The notes under the pieces are model-generated. The model had not been told where the DNA came from and did no database searches. It saw only the letters and a list, made by a program, of their open reading frames with translations. A DNA stretch of 28,080 bases from positions 1-28,080 of the forward strand of contig CAYTRH010000020.1 of the NCBI GenBank assembly GCA_964440155.1, given 5' to 3'. Within the stretch, counting starts at the first letter, position 1. Each line of letters opens with the position of its first letter. Of this stretch, positions 1 to 7,194 are shown in pieces. The position numbers and the translations under genes are program-made. Source of the stretch: PFJX01 sp964440155. GTDB taxonomy: Bacteria; Pseudomonadota; Gammaproteobacteria; Burkholderiales; Thiobacillaceae.

Positions 1-575
1 AAATCGCCAATCTGGCCGACGAGATCGCCTACAACAACCACGATGTCGACGACGGCCTGCGCTCCGGTCTGATCACGCTGGAACAACTGGCCGAGGTGGA
101 CATCTTCGCGCGTCATCTGAACGAGGTGCGCGCGCAGTACCCGCGGCTCACCGACCGGCGTCTGATCCACGAGACCGTGCGGCGCATGATCAACACGCTG
201 GTGGTCGATCTGCTCGAGCAGACCCGGCGCAATCTCGCGCAATACCAGCCGGACGACCTCGACGCGGTGCGCGCCTGCCCGCCGCTGGCGGGGTTCAGCG
301 ATGAGGTGCTGGCGCGGCACCGTGAGCTGAAGCGTTTCCTATTCCATAACCTGTATCGGCATTACCGTGTGGTGCGCATGAGCGAGAAGGCCAAGCGGCT
401 GCTGCGCGAGCTGTTCGACGCCTTCATCGCCGAACCGCGCCTGCTGCCACCCGAGCACCGCGCGCGCGCGGACAACGACCCGTACCGCGCGGTGTGCGAT
501 TACATCGCCGGCATGACCGACCGTTACGCCATCCGCGAGCATCGCCGCATCTATGACATCGACGAGTTGGCGTAG
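1..575 (+). CDS. dgt: dGTPase (deoxyguanosinetriphosphate triphosphohydrolase), C-terminal part, cut by the window edge
   Basis: The open frame enters from the left edge (first full codon at 3) and ends at TAG 573-575, giving about 190 C-terminal residues. The first visible residues read ANLADEIAYNNHDVDDGLR, the last conserved helix of the HD-domain dNTP triphosphohydrolase family: an Asp metal ligand in ADEIAY followed by NNHDVDDG. The metal-binding His and His-Asp of the N-terminal HD motif lie outside the window. The remainder is helical and Arg-rich and ends in TDRYAIREHRRIYDI, close to the C-terminus usual for short bacterial dGTPase-like proteins. Members hydrolyse dNTPs to the deoxynucleoside and triphosphate in the cytoplasm. 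A GTG at 96 is in frame but is internal to the protein, not its start. The family call is strong; substrate preference cannot be judged from this part. Confidence 0.9.
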   Translation, partial: IANLADEIAYNNHDVDDGLRSGLITLEQLAEVDIFARHLNEVRAQYPRLTDRRLIHETVRRMINTLVVDLLEQTRRNLAQYQPDDLDAVRACPPLAGFSDEVLARHRELKRFLFHNLYRHYRVVRMSEKAKRLLRELFDAFIAEPRLLPPEHRARADNDPYRAVCDYIAGMTDRYAIREHRRIYDIDELA

Positions 576-868
576 CGATGGCGCCATGATCAGGATGATG
601 GGCAACGTTATACTTTCAACAATGAAGCCCGTCGCCGTCGTCGTTTCTCGCATGTCTTCCGGTACTGTCGCTCGCCTCGCGCGGCCGGCGGAGGTCACGG
701 TTTTGCGCAATGCATGGTGACACCGCGCTTGGCTCATCGCTTGACCATGGATCGGATGAAATCACCGTTTCCGTCCCCGTTGGTGCCGGGTATTGCGGAG
801 CAACGGATGCGTACCAGGGCCGAGATGTTTGCCCGGGAACCGGAACGCGTCAGGGGTGATCGCAAATA
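576..868. other. Intergenic region downstream of dgt, no gene recognised
   Basis: This 293-bp gap separates dgt from the next operon. It holds a 10-bp palindrome at 578-587 (ATGGCGCCAT) and a good -10-like hexamer TATACT at 609-614, but no convincing -35 lies at the right spacing. A 32-codon reading frame runs from ATG 622 to TGA 718-720 and has no recognisable content. The region should contain the promoter of the downstream operon and perhaps the dgt terminator, but I see no hairpin with a T-tract. An unrecognised small RNA or leader cannot be excluded. Confidence 0.4.
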
Positions 869-1447
869 ATGAAGAGGCTGTGCTGGGCATTGATCCTGTT
901 GCTGTGCGCCAGCGCGGCGGTGGCGTCCACGCGCGCCAAGGTCAAGGCCAACTCCAGTCTGTCCGGCGTGCGTGTGGAGGCATCGCAGGTGTTGCAGGTG
1001 GACGCGCGCACACTGTGGGAGACCCTGACCGATTACAACCGGCTGGCGTCGTTCGTGCCCGACATGATCTCCAGTCGCGTGGTGTCGCCGCCGGGGGCAC
1101 CCAAGCGGGTCGAGCAGATTGCCGACGCCGGCCTGTTCGCCTTCATCATGCCCGATCAGGTGGTGCTGGCCATGGAGGAGGCACCGCCGAATCTGATCCG
1201 TTTCCGCGCGGTATCGGGCAAGCTGGTGTCGATGAACGGCGAATGGCGCATCATCGGTGACCGCGCGCCGGTGACCCTGGTGTACCGCGCGCACATCGTG
1301 CCGCTGAGCCCCATCCCGCCGCTGGGTTCGGGCTTCTTCGTCGAGGACGAGGTGCGCTCGCGTTTCGAAGCGGTCGGCCGCGAGGCGGAGCGGCGCATGC
1401 GCGAACAGACGGCGCGTTCGCCGCTGTTTCGCCTGCCTCAGCCATGA
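869..1447 (+). CDS. Exported SRPBCC (START/Coq10-like) family protein
   Basis: The protein has 192 residues. Residues 1-19 form a signal peptide (MKRLCWALILLLCASAAVA), so the protein is probably periplasmic. The rest fits the SRPBCC helix-grip fold of the polyketide cyclase/Coq10 type: a start like VEASQVLQVDARTLWETLTDYNRLASFVPDM, the 'W..LTDY..L..F.P.M..S.V' signature, and a long C-terminal amphipathic helix (residues about 155-180). SRPBCC proteins bind hydrophobic ligands such as lipids, quinones or sterol-like molecules; the ligand here is unknown. A Shine-Dalgarno-like AGGGGTGA lies about 9 nt before the ATG. Its stop overlaps the next gene's ATG (ATGA), and the downstream cardiolipin synthase suggests an envelope-lipid role, which is inference. 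Confidence 0.8.
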   Translation: MKRLCWALILLLCASAAVASTRAKVKANSSLSGVRVEASQVLQVDARTLWETLTDYNRLASFVPDMISSRVVSPPGAPKRVEQIADAGLFAFIMPDQVVLAMEEAPPNLIRFRAVSGKLVSMNGEWRIIGDRAPVTLVYRAHIVPLSPIPPLGSGFFVEDEVRSRFEAVGREAERRMREQTARSPLFRLPQP

Positions 1448-1797
1448 ACACGGGGGCGCCGTCCTTGCGGTGGGCACGGGTGTTGGCGGCATGCGGCGTG
1501 TCGCTGGTGCCGCTTGCCGGGTGTGATCAGCTCAAGGAGCGCGCCGGCATTCCCGACCAGGCGCGCATCGAGGCGGAAGGCAAGGCCATCGGCGCCGCCT
1601 GCCGCCATGCCGGACGCGGGCTGGAGGATTGCTATGCGCTCAACGACAAGGCTTCCAAGGCCGCGGTATTCGCCGGCTGGAAGGAGATGAACGAGTACAT
1701 GATCAAGAACAACATGGAGGCGGTGCCCTCCGCCATCGGCCAGCCGCCCACCAGCGCTGTGGAAGAGACGGCGCCCGCGGCCGGCAAGGGTGGTTGA
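1444..1797 (+). CDS. Small putative lipoprotein of unknown function
   Basis: The protein has 117 residues. The N-terminus carries a lipoprotein signal with lipobox L-A-G-C at residues 24-27, so Cys27 should be lipidated and the mature protein anchored to a membrane facing the periplasm. The mature part is short, charged and mostly helical (QLKERAGIPDQARIEAEGKA), with two further cysteines near residues 53 and 63 that could form a disulfide, and a low-complexity Pro/Ala/Thr-rich tail. I do not recognise a named family. Its ATG overlaps the stop of the SRPBCC gene by 4 nt and the next gene starts 12 nt downstream, so it belongs to a cotranscribed group with the SRPBCC protein, the EEP protein and cardiolipin synthase. 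Confidence 0.75.
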   Translation: MNTGAPSLRWARVLAACGVSLVPLAGCDQLKERAGIPDQARIEAEGKAIGAACRHAGRGLEDCYALNDKASKAAVFAGWKEMNEYMIKNNMEAVPSAIGQPPTSAVEETAPAAGKGG

Positions 1798-1809
1798 GGG
1801 GCTGCGTCG

Positions 1810-2565
1810 ATGTCCAACACATTGCGCGTCGCCAGCTACAACATCCACAAGGGCTTGTCGTTCTTCAACCGCCGCGTGGTGTTGCACGACGTGCGCGAGC
1901 GCCTCATGGGCATCAATGCCGATCTGGTGTTCCTGCAGGAGGTGCAGGGCCATCACGCACATCGTTCCGGACGTTTCCAGACCTGGCCCGCGATGCCGCA
2001 GCACGAGTTTCTGGCCAGTGACTACTGGCACGCCGCGGCCTATGGTCGTAATGCCGTGTACGAACATGGTCACCACGGCAACGCCATCCTGTCGCGTTTC
2101 CCGATCTTGAACTGGGAGAACGTCGACATCTCCGCGCATGTGTTCGAGAGCCGCGGCATCCTGCATTGCGAGATCGATGTGCCCAGCCTGGCGCAGCCGT
2201 TGCATGCGCTGTGCCTGCACTTGGCGCTGAACGAGTCCGGCCGGCGCAAGCAGATCGACCAGTTGTCGCAACGCATCCGCACCATGGTTCCGGATGACGC
2301 GCCGCTGATCATCGCGGGGGATTTCAACGACTGGCGCCAGCGGACGCGCCACTATCTGGCGGCGGAGCTCGGGCTCAAAGAAGTGTTCGAAACAGCGCAT
2401 GGTCGTCCGGCGCGCAGCTTCCCCGCCGCCTTGCCGCTGTTCACACTGGACCGCATCTACGTGCGTGGTTTTGGCGTCGCTGCCGCACAGGTGCTGCATG
2501 GCGGCCATTGGCGGCGCCTGTCCGATCATGCGGCGTTGACCGCGCACCTGCGCCCGACCGGCTGA
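1810..2565 (+). CDS. Endonuclease/exonuclease/phosphatase (EEP) family protein, YbhP-like
   Basis: The 251-residue protein shows all core EEP motifs: Asn11 in SYNIHKG, Glu44 in FLQEV, His137 in LCLHL, GDFND at 170-174, Asp214 in LDRIY and the terminal SDH at 238-240. These residues bind Mg2+ and carry out phosphodiester or phosphomonoester hydrolysis in the DNase I/AP endonuclease/inositol-phosphatase superfamily. No signal peptide is visible, so it is probably cytoplasmic. The next gene, a cardiolipin synthase, begins right at its stop codon, the same pairing as E. coli ybhP-clsB. That context favours a role in phospholipid or phosphodiester metabolism over DNA repair, but the substrate is not known from sequence. 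Confidence 0.88.
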   Translation: MSNTLRVASYNIHKGLSFFNRRVVLHDVRERLMGINADLVFLQEVQGHHAHRSGRFQTWPAMPQHEFLASDYWHAAAYGRNAVYEHGHHGNAILSRFPILNWENVDISAHVFESRGILHCEIDVPSLAQPLHALCLHLALNESGRRKQIDQLSQRIRTMVPDDAPLIIAGDFNDWRQRTRHYLAAELGLKEVFETAHGRPARSFPAALPLFTLDRIYVRGFGVAAAQVLHGGHWRRLSDHAALTAHLRPTG

Positions 2566-3744
2566 GTGGTCGTACCGGGCAACCGGCTGACGCTGCTGCA
2601 CAACGGCGGCGCCTATTTCCCGGCCCTGATCGAGGCCATGGATGGCGCGCGCCATGAGATCCATCTGGAGAGCTACATCTACGCGCTCGACGATGCCGGC
2701 CTGACGGTGGGCGCGGCACTGATGCGCGCGGCGCGGCGTGGCGTGGTGACCCGTGTGCTGCTGGACGGCTTCGGCGCGCGCACGCTGGCGCCGGCGTTTC
2801 TGGCCGAGTTGCGTACCGCCGGCGTCGAATTGCTGTTCTACCGCCCCGAGCACAGCCGCCTGCGCCTGCGTCGTACCCGCTTGCGCCGCATGCACCGCAA
2901 GCTGGCGGTGGTGGACGCGCGTATCGCCTTCGTCGGCGGCATCAACATCATCGATGACCTCAACGGTCGTGGGCTCACTGCACCGCGCCTGGACTATGCG
3001 GTGCGGGTGGAGGGCCCGCTGGTGGCCGACATCCACGCCGGCGTGCATCGGCTGTGGCGCTTGGTGAACTGGAGCCGGATCGGACTGCGCCGCCACGAAG
3101 ACGCCTTGCTGCGTGCCCCGACAGTGCCCGCCGGGCGGCAGCGTGCGCAGTTCCTGACGCGCGACAGCCTGCGCCATCGCCGCGCCATCGAGGTCGCCTA
3201 TCTGCGCGCGATCAGGCGTGCGCGCCGCGAGATCATCCTGGCCAACGCTTATTTTCTGCCGGGCCTGCGCTTCCGCCACGCACTGGTGCGCGCGGCGCGC
3301 CGTGGCGCGCGGGTGGTGCTGCTGATGCAGGGGCACACCGATCACCCGCTGTACCGCGCCGCGACGCGCGCGCTGTATGGCTACTTCCTGGAGAACGGCA
3401 TCGAGATCCACGAGTATCACGCCAGCGAACTGCATGCCAAGGTGGCGGTGATCGACGGCCGCTGGGCCACCGTGGGTTCGAGCAACATCGATCCGTTCAG
3501 CCTGATGCTGGCGCGCGAGGCCAACGTCGTCGTGCTGGATCGGGCTTTCGCGCTGGAACTGCGGGCCAGCTTGCAACACGCCATCGCCGAGGGTGCGCGT
3601 CAGGTACACCGCATGGTGTGGCGGCGCATTCCCTGGCACACCCGGTTCACATCCTGGCTGGCCTATGGCCTGGTGCGCGGACTGCTGGGCCTGGCCGGCT
3701 TCGCGCAGCGGTGGGATGGCGTACGCCAGGGGCGTGGCGGATGA
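2566..3744 (+). CDS. clsB: Cardiolipin synthase B-like phospholipase D family protein
   Basis: The 392-residue protein carries two HKD phospholipase-D motifs: H110-x-K112-x4-D117 followed by FVGG, and H290-x-K292-x4-D297 followed by VGSSNIDP. The N-terminus (NRLTLLHNGGAYFPALIEAM) and the IHLESYIYALDDAG segment match ClsB (YbhO), which joins phosphatidyl groups through a covalent phosphohistidine to make cardiolipin at the inner membrane. Length agrees with ClsB (about 410) and not with the longer ClsA, which has N-terminal membrane spans. A C-terminal amphipathic or hydrophobic stretch (SWLAYGLVRGLLGLAGF, about 358-374) could contact the membrane. The GTG start follows the EEP gene's TGA with no gap, indicating translational coupling. 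I saw no alternative start that keeps the conserved N-terminus. Confidence 0.88.
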   Translation: MVVPGNRLTLLHNGGAYFPALIEAMDGARHEIHLESYIYALDDAGLTVGAALMRAARRGVVTRVLLDGFGARTLAPAFLAELRTAGVELLFYRPEHSRLRLRRTRLRRMHRKLAVVDARIAFVGGINIIDDLNGRGLTAPRLDYAVRVEGPLVADIHAGVHRLWRLVNWSRIGLRRHEDALLRAPTVPAGRQRAQFLTRDSLRHRRAIEVAYLRAIRRARREIILANAYFLPGLRFRHALVRAARRGARVVLLMQGHTDHPLYRAATRALYGYFLENGIEIHEYHASELHAKVAVIDGRWATVGSSNIDPFSLMLAREANVVVLDRAFALELRASLQHAIAEGARQVHRMVWRRIPWHTRFTSWLAYGLVRGLLGLAGFAQRWDGVRQGRGG

Positions 3745-3751
3745 CGGTTGA

Positions 3752-3773
3752 GCCTATCCCGGCCGGGTCAGGC
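3752..3773. terminator. Imperfect palindrome between convergent clsB and ubiX
   Basis: GCCT-at-CCCGGCCGGG-tc-AGGC forms a 22-nt near-palindrome in the 45-bp convergent gap; only the at/tc positions break pairing. A second short hairpin, GGCGC-tt-GCGCC, sits at 3779-3790. Neither is followed by a T-tract, so these are at best weak or Rho-assisted transcription barriers serving both strands. Confidence 0.3.
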
Positions 3774-3789
3774 GGACCGGCGCTTGCGC

Positions 3790-4398
3790 CTACCCAGCGT
3801 CGCCGCCCCAGCGTGGCATCAGGGCTTGCGCCACGCCGAGTTGGTCGAGCACGCGCGCGACGATGAAGTCCACCACGCCGTCCACCGTCTGCGGGCGGTG
3901 ATAGAAGCCGGGATTGGCCGGCAGGATGGTGGCACCGGCCTCGGCCAGCGCGGTCATGTTGCGCAGATGGATCAGTGACAACGGCGTCTCGCGCGGCACC
4001 AGGATCAACGGGCGTCGTTCCTTAAGCATCACGTCGGCGGCGCGTTCCATCAGGTTGTCGGCATGGCCGTGGGCGATGGCGGCCAGCGTGCCCATGGTGC
4101 ATGGGCATACCACCATGGCATCCGCCGGGTTGGAGCCTGACGCCGCCGGCGCAAACCATTCCTCATTGCCGTAGACGGCGAGTCGTCCGGTGTGTCCGGG
4201 GACGCGCGCGTCCAGGAATGCCGCCAGCGCGTCGTTGTCCGCCGGCAGGGCGAGATCCAGTTCCTGACGCGCGACGATGCGTGCGGCGCGCGAGACCAGC
4301 AGATCGATGCGGCAACCGGCGTGCAACAGGCAGTCGAGCAGGCGCAGACCGTAGGCCATGCCGGAGGCGCCGGTGAGGGCTAGAGTGATGCGTGGCAT
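3790..4398 (-). CDS. ubiX: Flavin prenyltransferase UbiX
   Basis: The protein has 202 residues when started at ATG 4398. It begins ITLALTGASGMAYGLRLL, the flavin-binding start of the UbiX/Pad1 family, and contains the conserved core VVCPCTMGTLAAIAHGHADNL followed by ERAADV and LVPRETPLSLIHLRNM. UbiX uses a dimethylallyl phosphate donor to prenylate FMN, giving prenyl-FMN, the cofactor of UbiD decarboxylases in ubiquinone synthesis. An in-frame upstream extension is open to 4551 but overlaps the neighbouring gene and is basic, low-quality sequence, so the MPRITLAL start is preferred. No strong ribosome site precedes it. It is last in a minus-strand run after the Gx-transporter-family gene; no ubiD is visible in the window. 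Confidence 0.93.
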   Translation of the reverse strand: MPRITLALTGASGMAYGLRLLDCLLHAGCRIDLLVSRAARIVARQELDLALPADNDALAAFLDARVPGHTGRLAVYGNEEWFAPAASGSNPADAMVVCPCTMGTLAAIAHGHADNLMERAADVMLKERRPLILVPRETPLSLIHLRNMTALAEAGATILPANPGFYHRPQTVDGVVDFIVARVLDQLGVAQALMPRWGGDAG

Positions 4399-4436
4399 GC
4401 GGTCAGCAGGGTAACGAAAAGGAGAGTGTAGGGCGG

Positions 4437-4949
4437 TCAGCGGTGCGCGAGTAGATGGTGGGTGATGAGCCCGTTGGCCAGGCCGGTGACCAGCGCCGCG
4501 CCAAGGAACAGCGGCAGCACGGCGGTGAGATGGATGCCGGGCAACAGCCATAGATCAACCACCAGCAGTTGGGTGACGATGTGCGCGCAGGCAGCCAGTA
4601 TGGACAGCCCGACCGGGCCGAACCAGCGTTGCGGCAGGTGCATGGCCCAGGCCAGTAAGGCCAGGCTGGCAACACCGCCGGACAGGCTGAGCACGAACGC
4701 GGGGGTGAGGAACTGACCGAGCGCGAGCGCGCCGGCGACGATGCGCAGGCCGGCGACCCAGGCCGCCATGCGCCAACCGTAGCGGTACAGCACCAGCAGC
4801 GTGACGATGTTGGCCAGGCCGGGTTTCACGCCGGGGATGGGCAGCGGGATCGCCGCTTCCGCCAGGGTCAGGCCGATGGCCGCGGCCGCCAGTCCGGCCA
4901 CGCGGCGATCCTCGGCGCTGGCGCTGAGCTCAATAACTGAGCGTGTCAT
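4437..4949 (-). CDS. Gx transporter family membrane protein (annotated 'heptaprenyl diphosphate synthase component I' type)
   Basis: The protein has 170 residues from ATG 4949. Residues about 17-165 form five or six hydrophobic segments, with the conserved AIPLPIPGVKPGLANIVTL near the N-terminus. That PxPxxGxxxGLANIVTL pattern is typical of the Gx transporter/Hpre_diP_synt_I family, membrane proteins resembling the substrate-binding S components of ECF transporters. The old name comes from a gene neighbour of polyprenyl diphosphate synthase; this protein has no prenyltransferase motifs, so it should not be read as an enzyme. The frame is open to 5081, but the extension duplicates the NusG-II gene in another frame and is Arg/Ala/Cys-rich, so the later start is chosen. 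It overlaps the NusG-II gene by 20 nt. Its substrate is unknown; the next gene is ubiX. Confidence 0.8.
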   Translation of the reverse strand: MTRSVIELSASAEDRRVAGLAAAAIGLTLAEAAIPLPIPGVKPGLANIVTLLVLYRYGWRMAAWVAGLRIVAGALALGQFLTPAFVLSLSGGVASLALLAWAMHLPQRWFGPVGLSILAACAHIVTQLLVVDLWLLPGIHLTAVLPLFLGAALVTGLANGLITHHLLAHR

Positions 4950-5313
4950 AGCCGGCCGCGGCGTTTTCCACGCTGATGCGGTTGGGCAGGCAGATGGCCT
5001 GGCTGCCCGGCGGGATCCAGCCCTGGCGCACGCACAGTTGGCGCGGTCCGGGGTCATCGGCGATGCGCACCCGACCATCACGGATCTCGACGTGACTGAC
5101 GCCCAGCGGACCAGGAACCTCGATGATGCGGTTCAGCCGCAGCCCGGATTCCTGATACACCCGACCGTCGACGCGGATGATGACGCGCCCCTCCACACTG
5201 TCGGCCTGATGCCAGGCCAGCATTGCCACCACGGCACAGCCGCACAGCAGCACGATCCAGTCGCCGGGGCGCAGCGGCAGGCGCGGAGGGCTGGCCAGCG
5301 GCGGCTCCGGCAC
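4930..5313 (-). CDS. NusG domain II-containing membrane-anchored protein
   Basis: The protein has 127 residues from a GTG start at 5313, the first usable start after the in-frame rapZ stop at 5353-5355. A single transmembrane segment (residues about 18-36, DWIVLLCGCAVVAMLAW) follows a Pro-rich N-terminus. The extracytoplasmic domain is of the NusG_II type: GRVIIRVDGRVYQESGLRLNR, then VSHVEIRDGRVRIADDPGP and CVRQGWIPPGSQAICLPNRISV. The two cysteines in the C-terminal pattern (C..QGWI...Q.I.CLPN) are characteristic and may pair. Despite the name the protein is not a transcription factor; these domains are found next to Gx transporter and ApbE-type flavin-transfer genes. It overlaps the Gx transporter gene by 20 nt, implying a joint function. 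Family call is good, function unknown. Confidence 0.8.
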   Translation of the reverse strand: MPEPPLASPPRLPLRPGDWIVLLCGCAVVAMLAWHQADSVEGRVIIRVDGRVYQESGLRLNRIIEVPGPLGVSHVEIRDGRVRIADDPGPRQLCVRQGWIPPGSQAICLPNRISVENAAAGYDTLSY

Positions 5314-5352
5314 GCGCGTTTCAGCACGCGCCGCGTGCCGGTGCGGCAGCGC

Positions 5353-6186
5353 TCATGTCAGTTCGCGGTGACGCACCAGCACCCGCTGGCTGTCACGAAA
5401 ATGATCGGCCAGGGCTTCGGCGAAGTAGACCGAGCGATGCTGACCGCCGGTGCATCCCAGACCGACCGTGAAGTAGTTGCGATTGTCCTGGATGTAGGCC
5501 GGCAGCCACTTCTCGACGTAGGCGCGGATGTCGCCCAGCATCTCGCCGACCTGGGGCTGAGCCTGCAGGAAGGCGATCACCGGCGCATCGCGTCCGGTGA
5601 GCGGTTTAAGCGTGGCGTCGTAGTGCGGATTGGGCAGACAGCGCACGTCGAACACCAGATCGGCATCCATCGGGATGCCATGCTTGAAACCGAACGATTC
5701 GAACACCAGCGTGAAACTGGCGCTGGCCAGCGCCAGGAAGTCCCTGATCCAGGCGCGCAGGTTGTTGGCGGACAGATCGCTGGTATCCATCAGATGGGCG
5801 TTGGCGGCGATGCGCGCCAGCAGCTCGCGTTCCTCGCGGATGCACTCTTCGATCGAGCGTTCGCCGCTGGCCAACGGATGCCGCCGCCGCGTTTCCGAGA
5901 AGCGTCGGATCAGTGTGTCATCCTTGGCGGTGAGGAAGATCACGCGCAGGTCCACGCGTTGACGCAGCCGCTCCAGTTCGTCGGGCAGGCCGGGCAGACC
6001 GGCGCCGCTGCGCGCGTCGATGCTGACGGCTGCCTCGCGCACGCCGGACAGGCGCAGGTAATCGACGGTGTCCGCCAGCAGCGCCGCGGGCAGGTTGTCG
6101 ACGCAGTAGTGGCCGGCGTCCTCCAGCGCCTTCAATACCACGCTCTTGCCGGAGCCGGACAGGCCGCTGATCAATACCAGGCGCAT
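5353..6186 (-). CDS. rapZ: RNase adapter/nucleotide-binding protein RapZ
   Basis: The 277-residue protein is close to E. coli RapZ (284). The N-terminal Walker A GLSGSGKS is at 8-15, with CVDNLP at 28-33 and FLTAKDDTLIRRFSETRRRHPL marking the P-loop domain. The C-terminal domain has FESFGFKHGIP (162-172), DVRCLPNP (180-187) and GCTGGQHRS (244-252), the conserved RapZ C-terminal pocket. In E. coli RapZ binds the small RNA GlmZ and glucosamine-6-phosphate and directs RNase E cleavage to control glmS; whether that role holds here cannot be seen. It lies 12 nt downstream of hprK in the ptsN-hprK-rapZ order. HPr and enzyme I genes do not follow it; a NusG-II gene does. Confidence 0.96.
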   Translation of the reverse strand: MRLVLISGLSGSGKSVVLKALEDAGHYCVDNLPAALLADTVDYLRLSGVREAAVSIDARSGAGLPGLPDELERLRQRVDLRVIFLTAKDDTLIRRFSETRRRHPLASGERSIEECIREERELLARIAANAHLMDTSDLSANNLRAWIRDFLALASASFTLVFESFGFKHGIPMDADLVFDVRCLPNPHYDATLKPLTGRDAPVIAFLQAQPQVGEMLGDIRAYVEKWLPAYIQDNRNYFTVGLGCTGGQHRSVYFAEALADHFRDSQRVLVRHRELT

Positions 6187-6198
6187 GTGTTCGACGCC

Positions 6199-7194
6199 CT
6201 ACTCGCCATCCGCCTCGATGGCCGCGCGCTGGCGCTCGGTGAATTCCAGCGACGAGTTGAAGCCACGCAGCTTGAGGATGTGATTGCGCACCGCCACTTC
6301 CACCAAGACCGCCAGGTTGCGGCCCACGGCCACGGGGATGCGCACTTCCGGAATGGTGACGCCGAGCACGTCGCGATCGCTGGCGCGCATGTCCAGACGG
6401 TCGATTTCCTGCCACTGACCGGCCGGGGTCAGATGCACGATCAGTTTCAGGTTCTTCTTCTGTTTGACCGCCGTTTCGCCGAACAGCCGGCGGATGTTGA
6501 GCACGCCCAGGCCGCGCACCTCCATGAAATCCTGCAACAGCGTCGGGCAACGCCCCTCCAGCGTATCCGGCGATACTGCGAACACCTCCAGGATGTCGTC
6601 CGCCACCAGGCGATGACCGCGGGTGATCAGCTCCAGTGCCAGTTCGCTCTTGCCCACCGACGGATCGCCGGTGATCAACACACCCAGGCCGGATACTTCG
6701 AGGAACACGCCATGCAGCAACGTGGAAGGCGCCAGCGCCTGGGTCATCATGTGGGAGAGCAGGCGCATCAGCAGAGGGCTTTGTTCCGGTGAGGTGAACA
6801 GGGGGGTCGAACTGCGTTCGGCGGCATCGAGCAATTGCGCGGGTACCGCTTCGTCGTTGGCGACGATGACCGCGGCGATCTCGTTGGCGAACAGGTTGTC
6901 CACCGCCTGGTCCAGCGCATCCGGTGTAAGCCGGCGCAGGTAGTCCATCTCCGCGCAGCCGAGCACCTGCACCCGGTTGGGATGCACGAAGTTGAGGTGG
7001 CCGATCAGCGCCAGCGTCGGCTTCTGGATGGTGTCGGAGGTCAGCATGCGGTCGCCGCCGGCGCGTCCAGCGATCCAGGACAGGCGCAGCCTTTCGCCGG
7101 CCCGGCGGAACAGTTCGGCGACCGTGATGTGATGTGGTGTCGCGGCTTCGACGTCGAGCGAGTCCGCGGCGGGATCGACCTTTAGGGGGTCCAC
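6199..7194 (-). CDS. hprK: HPr kinase/phosphorylase
   Basis: The protein has 331 residues. The N-terminal domain starts ITVAELFRRAGERLRLSWIAGRAGGDR; the C-terminal kinase domain carries HGVF (161-164), Walker A GDPSVGKS (176-183), HRLVADD (194-200) and the family signature MEVRGLGVLNI. The enzyme phosphorylates HPr on serine with ATP or pyrophosphate and also removes the phosphate. In Proteobacteria it sits with ptsN and rapZ and is thought to tune the nitrogen-related PTS. The GTG start at 7194 overlaps the end of ptsN by 13 nt and is the only early start in frame; the next Met (residue 50) would delete conserved sequence. The first 20 residues are poorly conserved in this family. Confidence 0.95.
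   Translation of the reverse strand: MDPLKVDPAADSLDVEAATPHHITVAELFRRAGERLRLSWIAGRAGGDRMLTSDTIQKPTLALIGHLNFVHPNRVQVLGCAEMDYLRRLTPDALDQAVDNLFANEIAAVIVANDEAVPAQLLDAAERSSTPLFTSPEQSPLLMRLLSHMMTQALAPSTLLHGVFLEVSGLGVLITGDPSVGKSELALELITRGHRLVADDILEVFAVSPDTLEGRCPTLLQDFMEVRGLGVLNIRRLFGETAVKQKKNLKLIVHLTPAGQWQEIDRLDMRASDRDVLGVTIPEVRIPVAVGRNLAVLVEVAVRNHILKLRGFNSSLEFTERQRAAIEADGE

Noticed and set aside
622..720. A 32-codon reading frame after dgt preceded by a TATACT hexamer
   Set aside because: No ribosome site, no recognisable protein content and no -35; kept only as part of the intergenic description.
1438..3639. A 733-codon open frame on the minus strand opposite the lipoprotein, EEP and clsB genes
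   Set aside because: It is rich in His, Gln, Arg and Ala with no family motifs and lies antisense to three well-supported genes; high-GC codon use leaves such frames open.
4399..4551. N-terminal extension of UbiX to 4551
   Set aside because: The extra 51 residues are basic, lack family similarity and overlap the adjacent gene; UbiX proteins begin at the MPRITLAL-like start.
4801..6792. A 663-codon plus-strand frame across the Gx transporter, NusG-II, rapZ and hprK genes
   Set aside because: It crosses several real genes on the other strand and has the same His/Gln/Arg-rich composition without domains.
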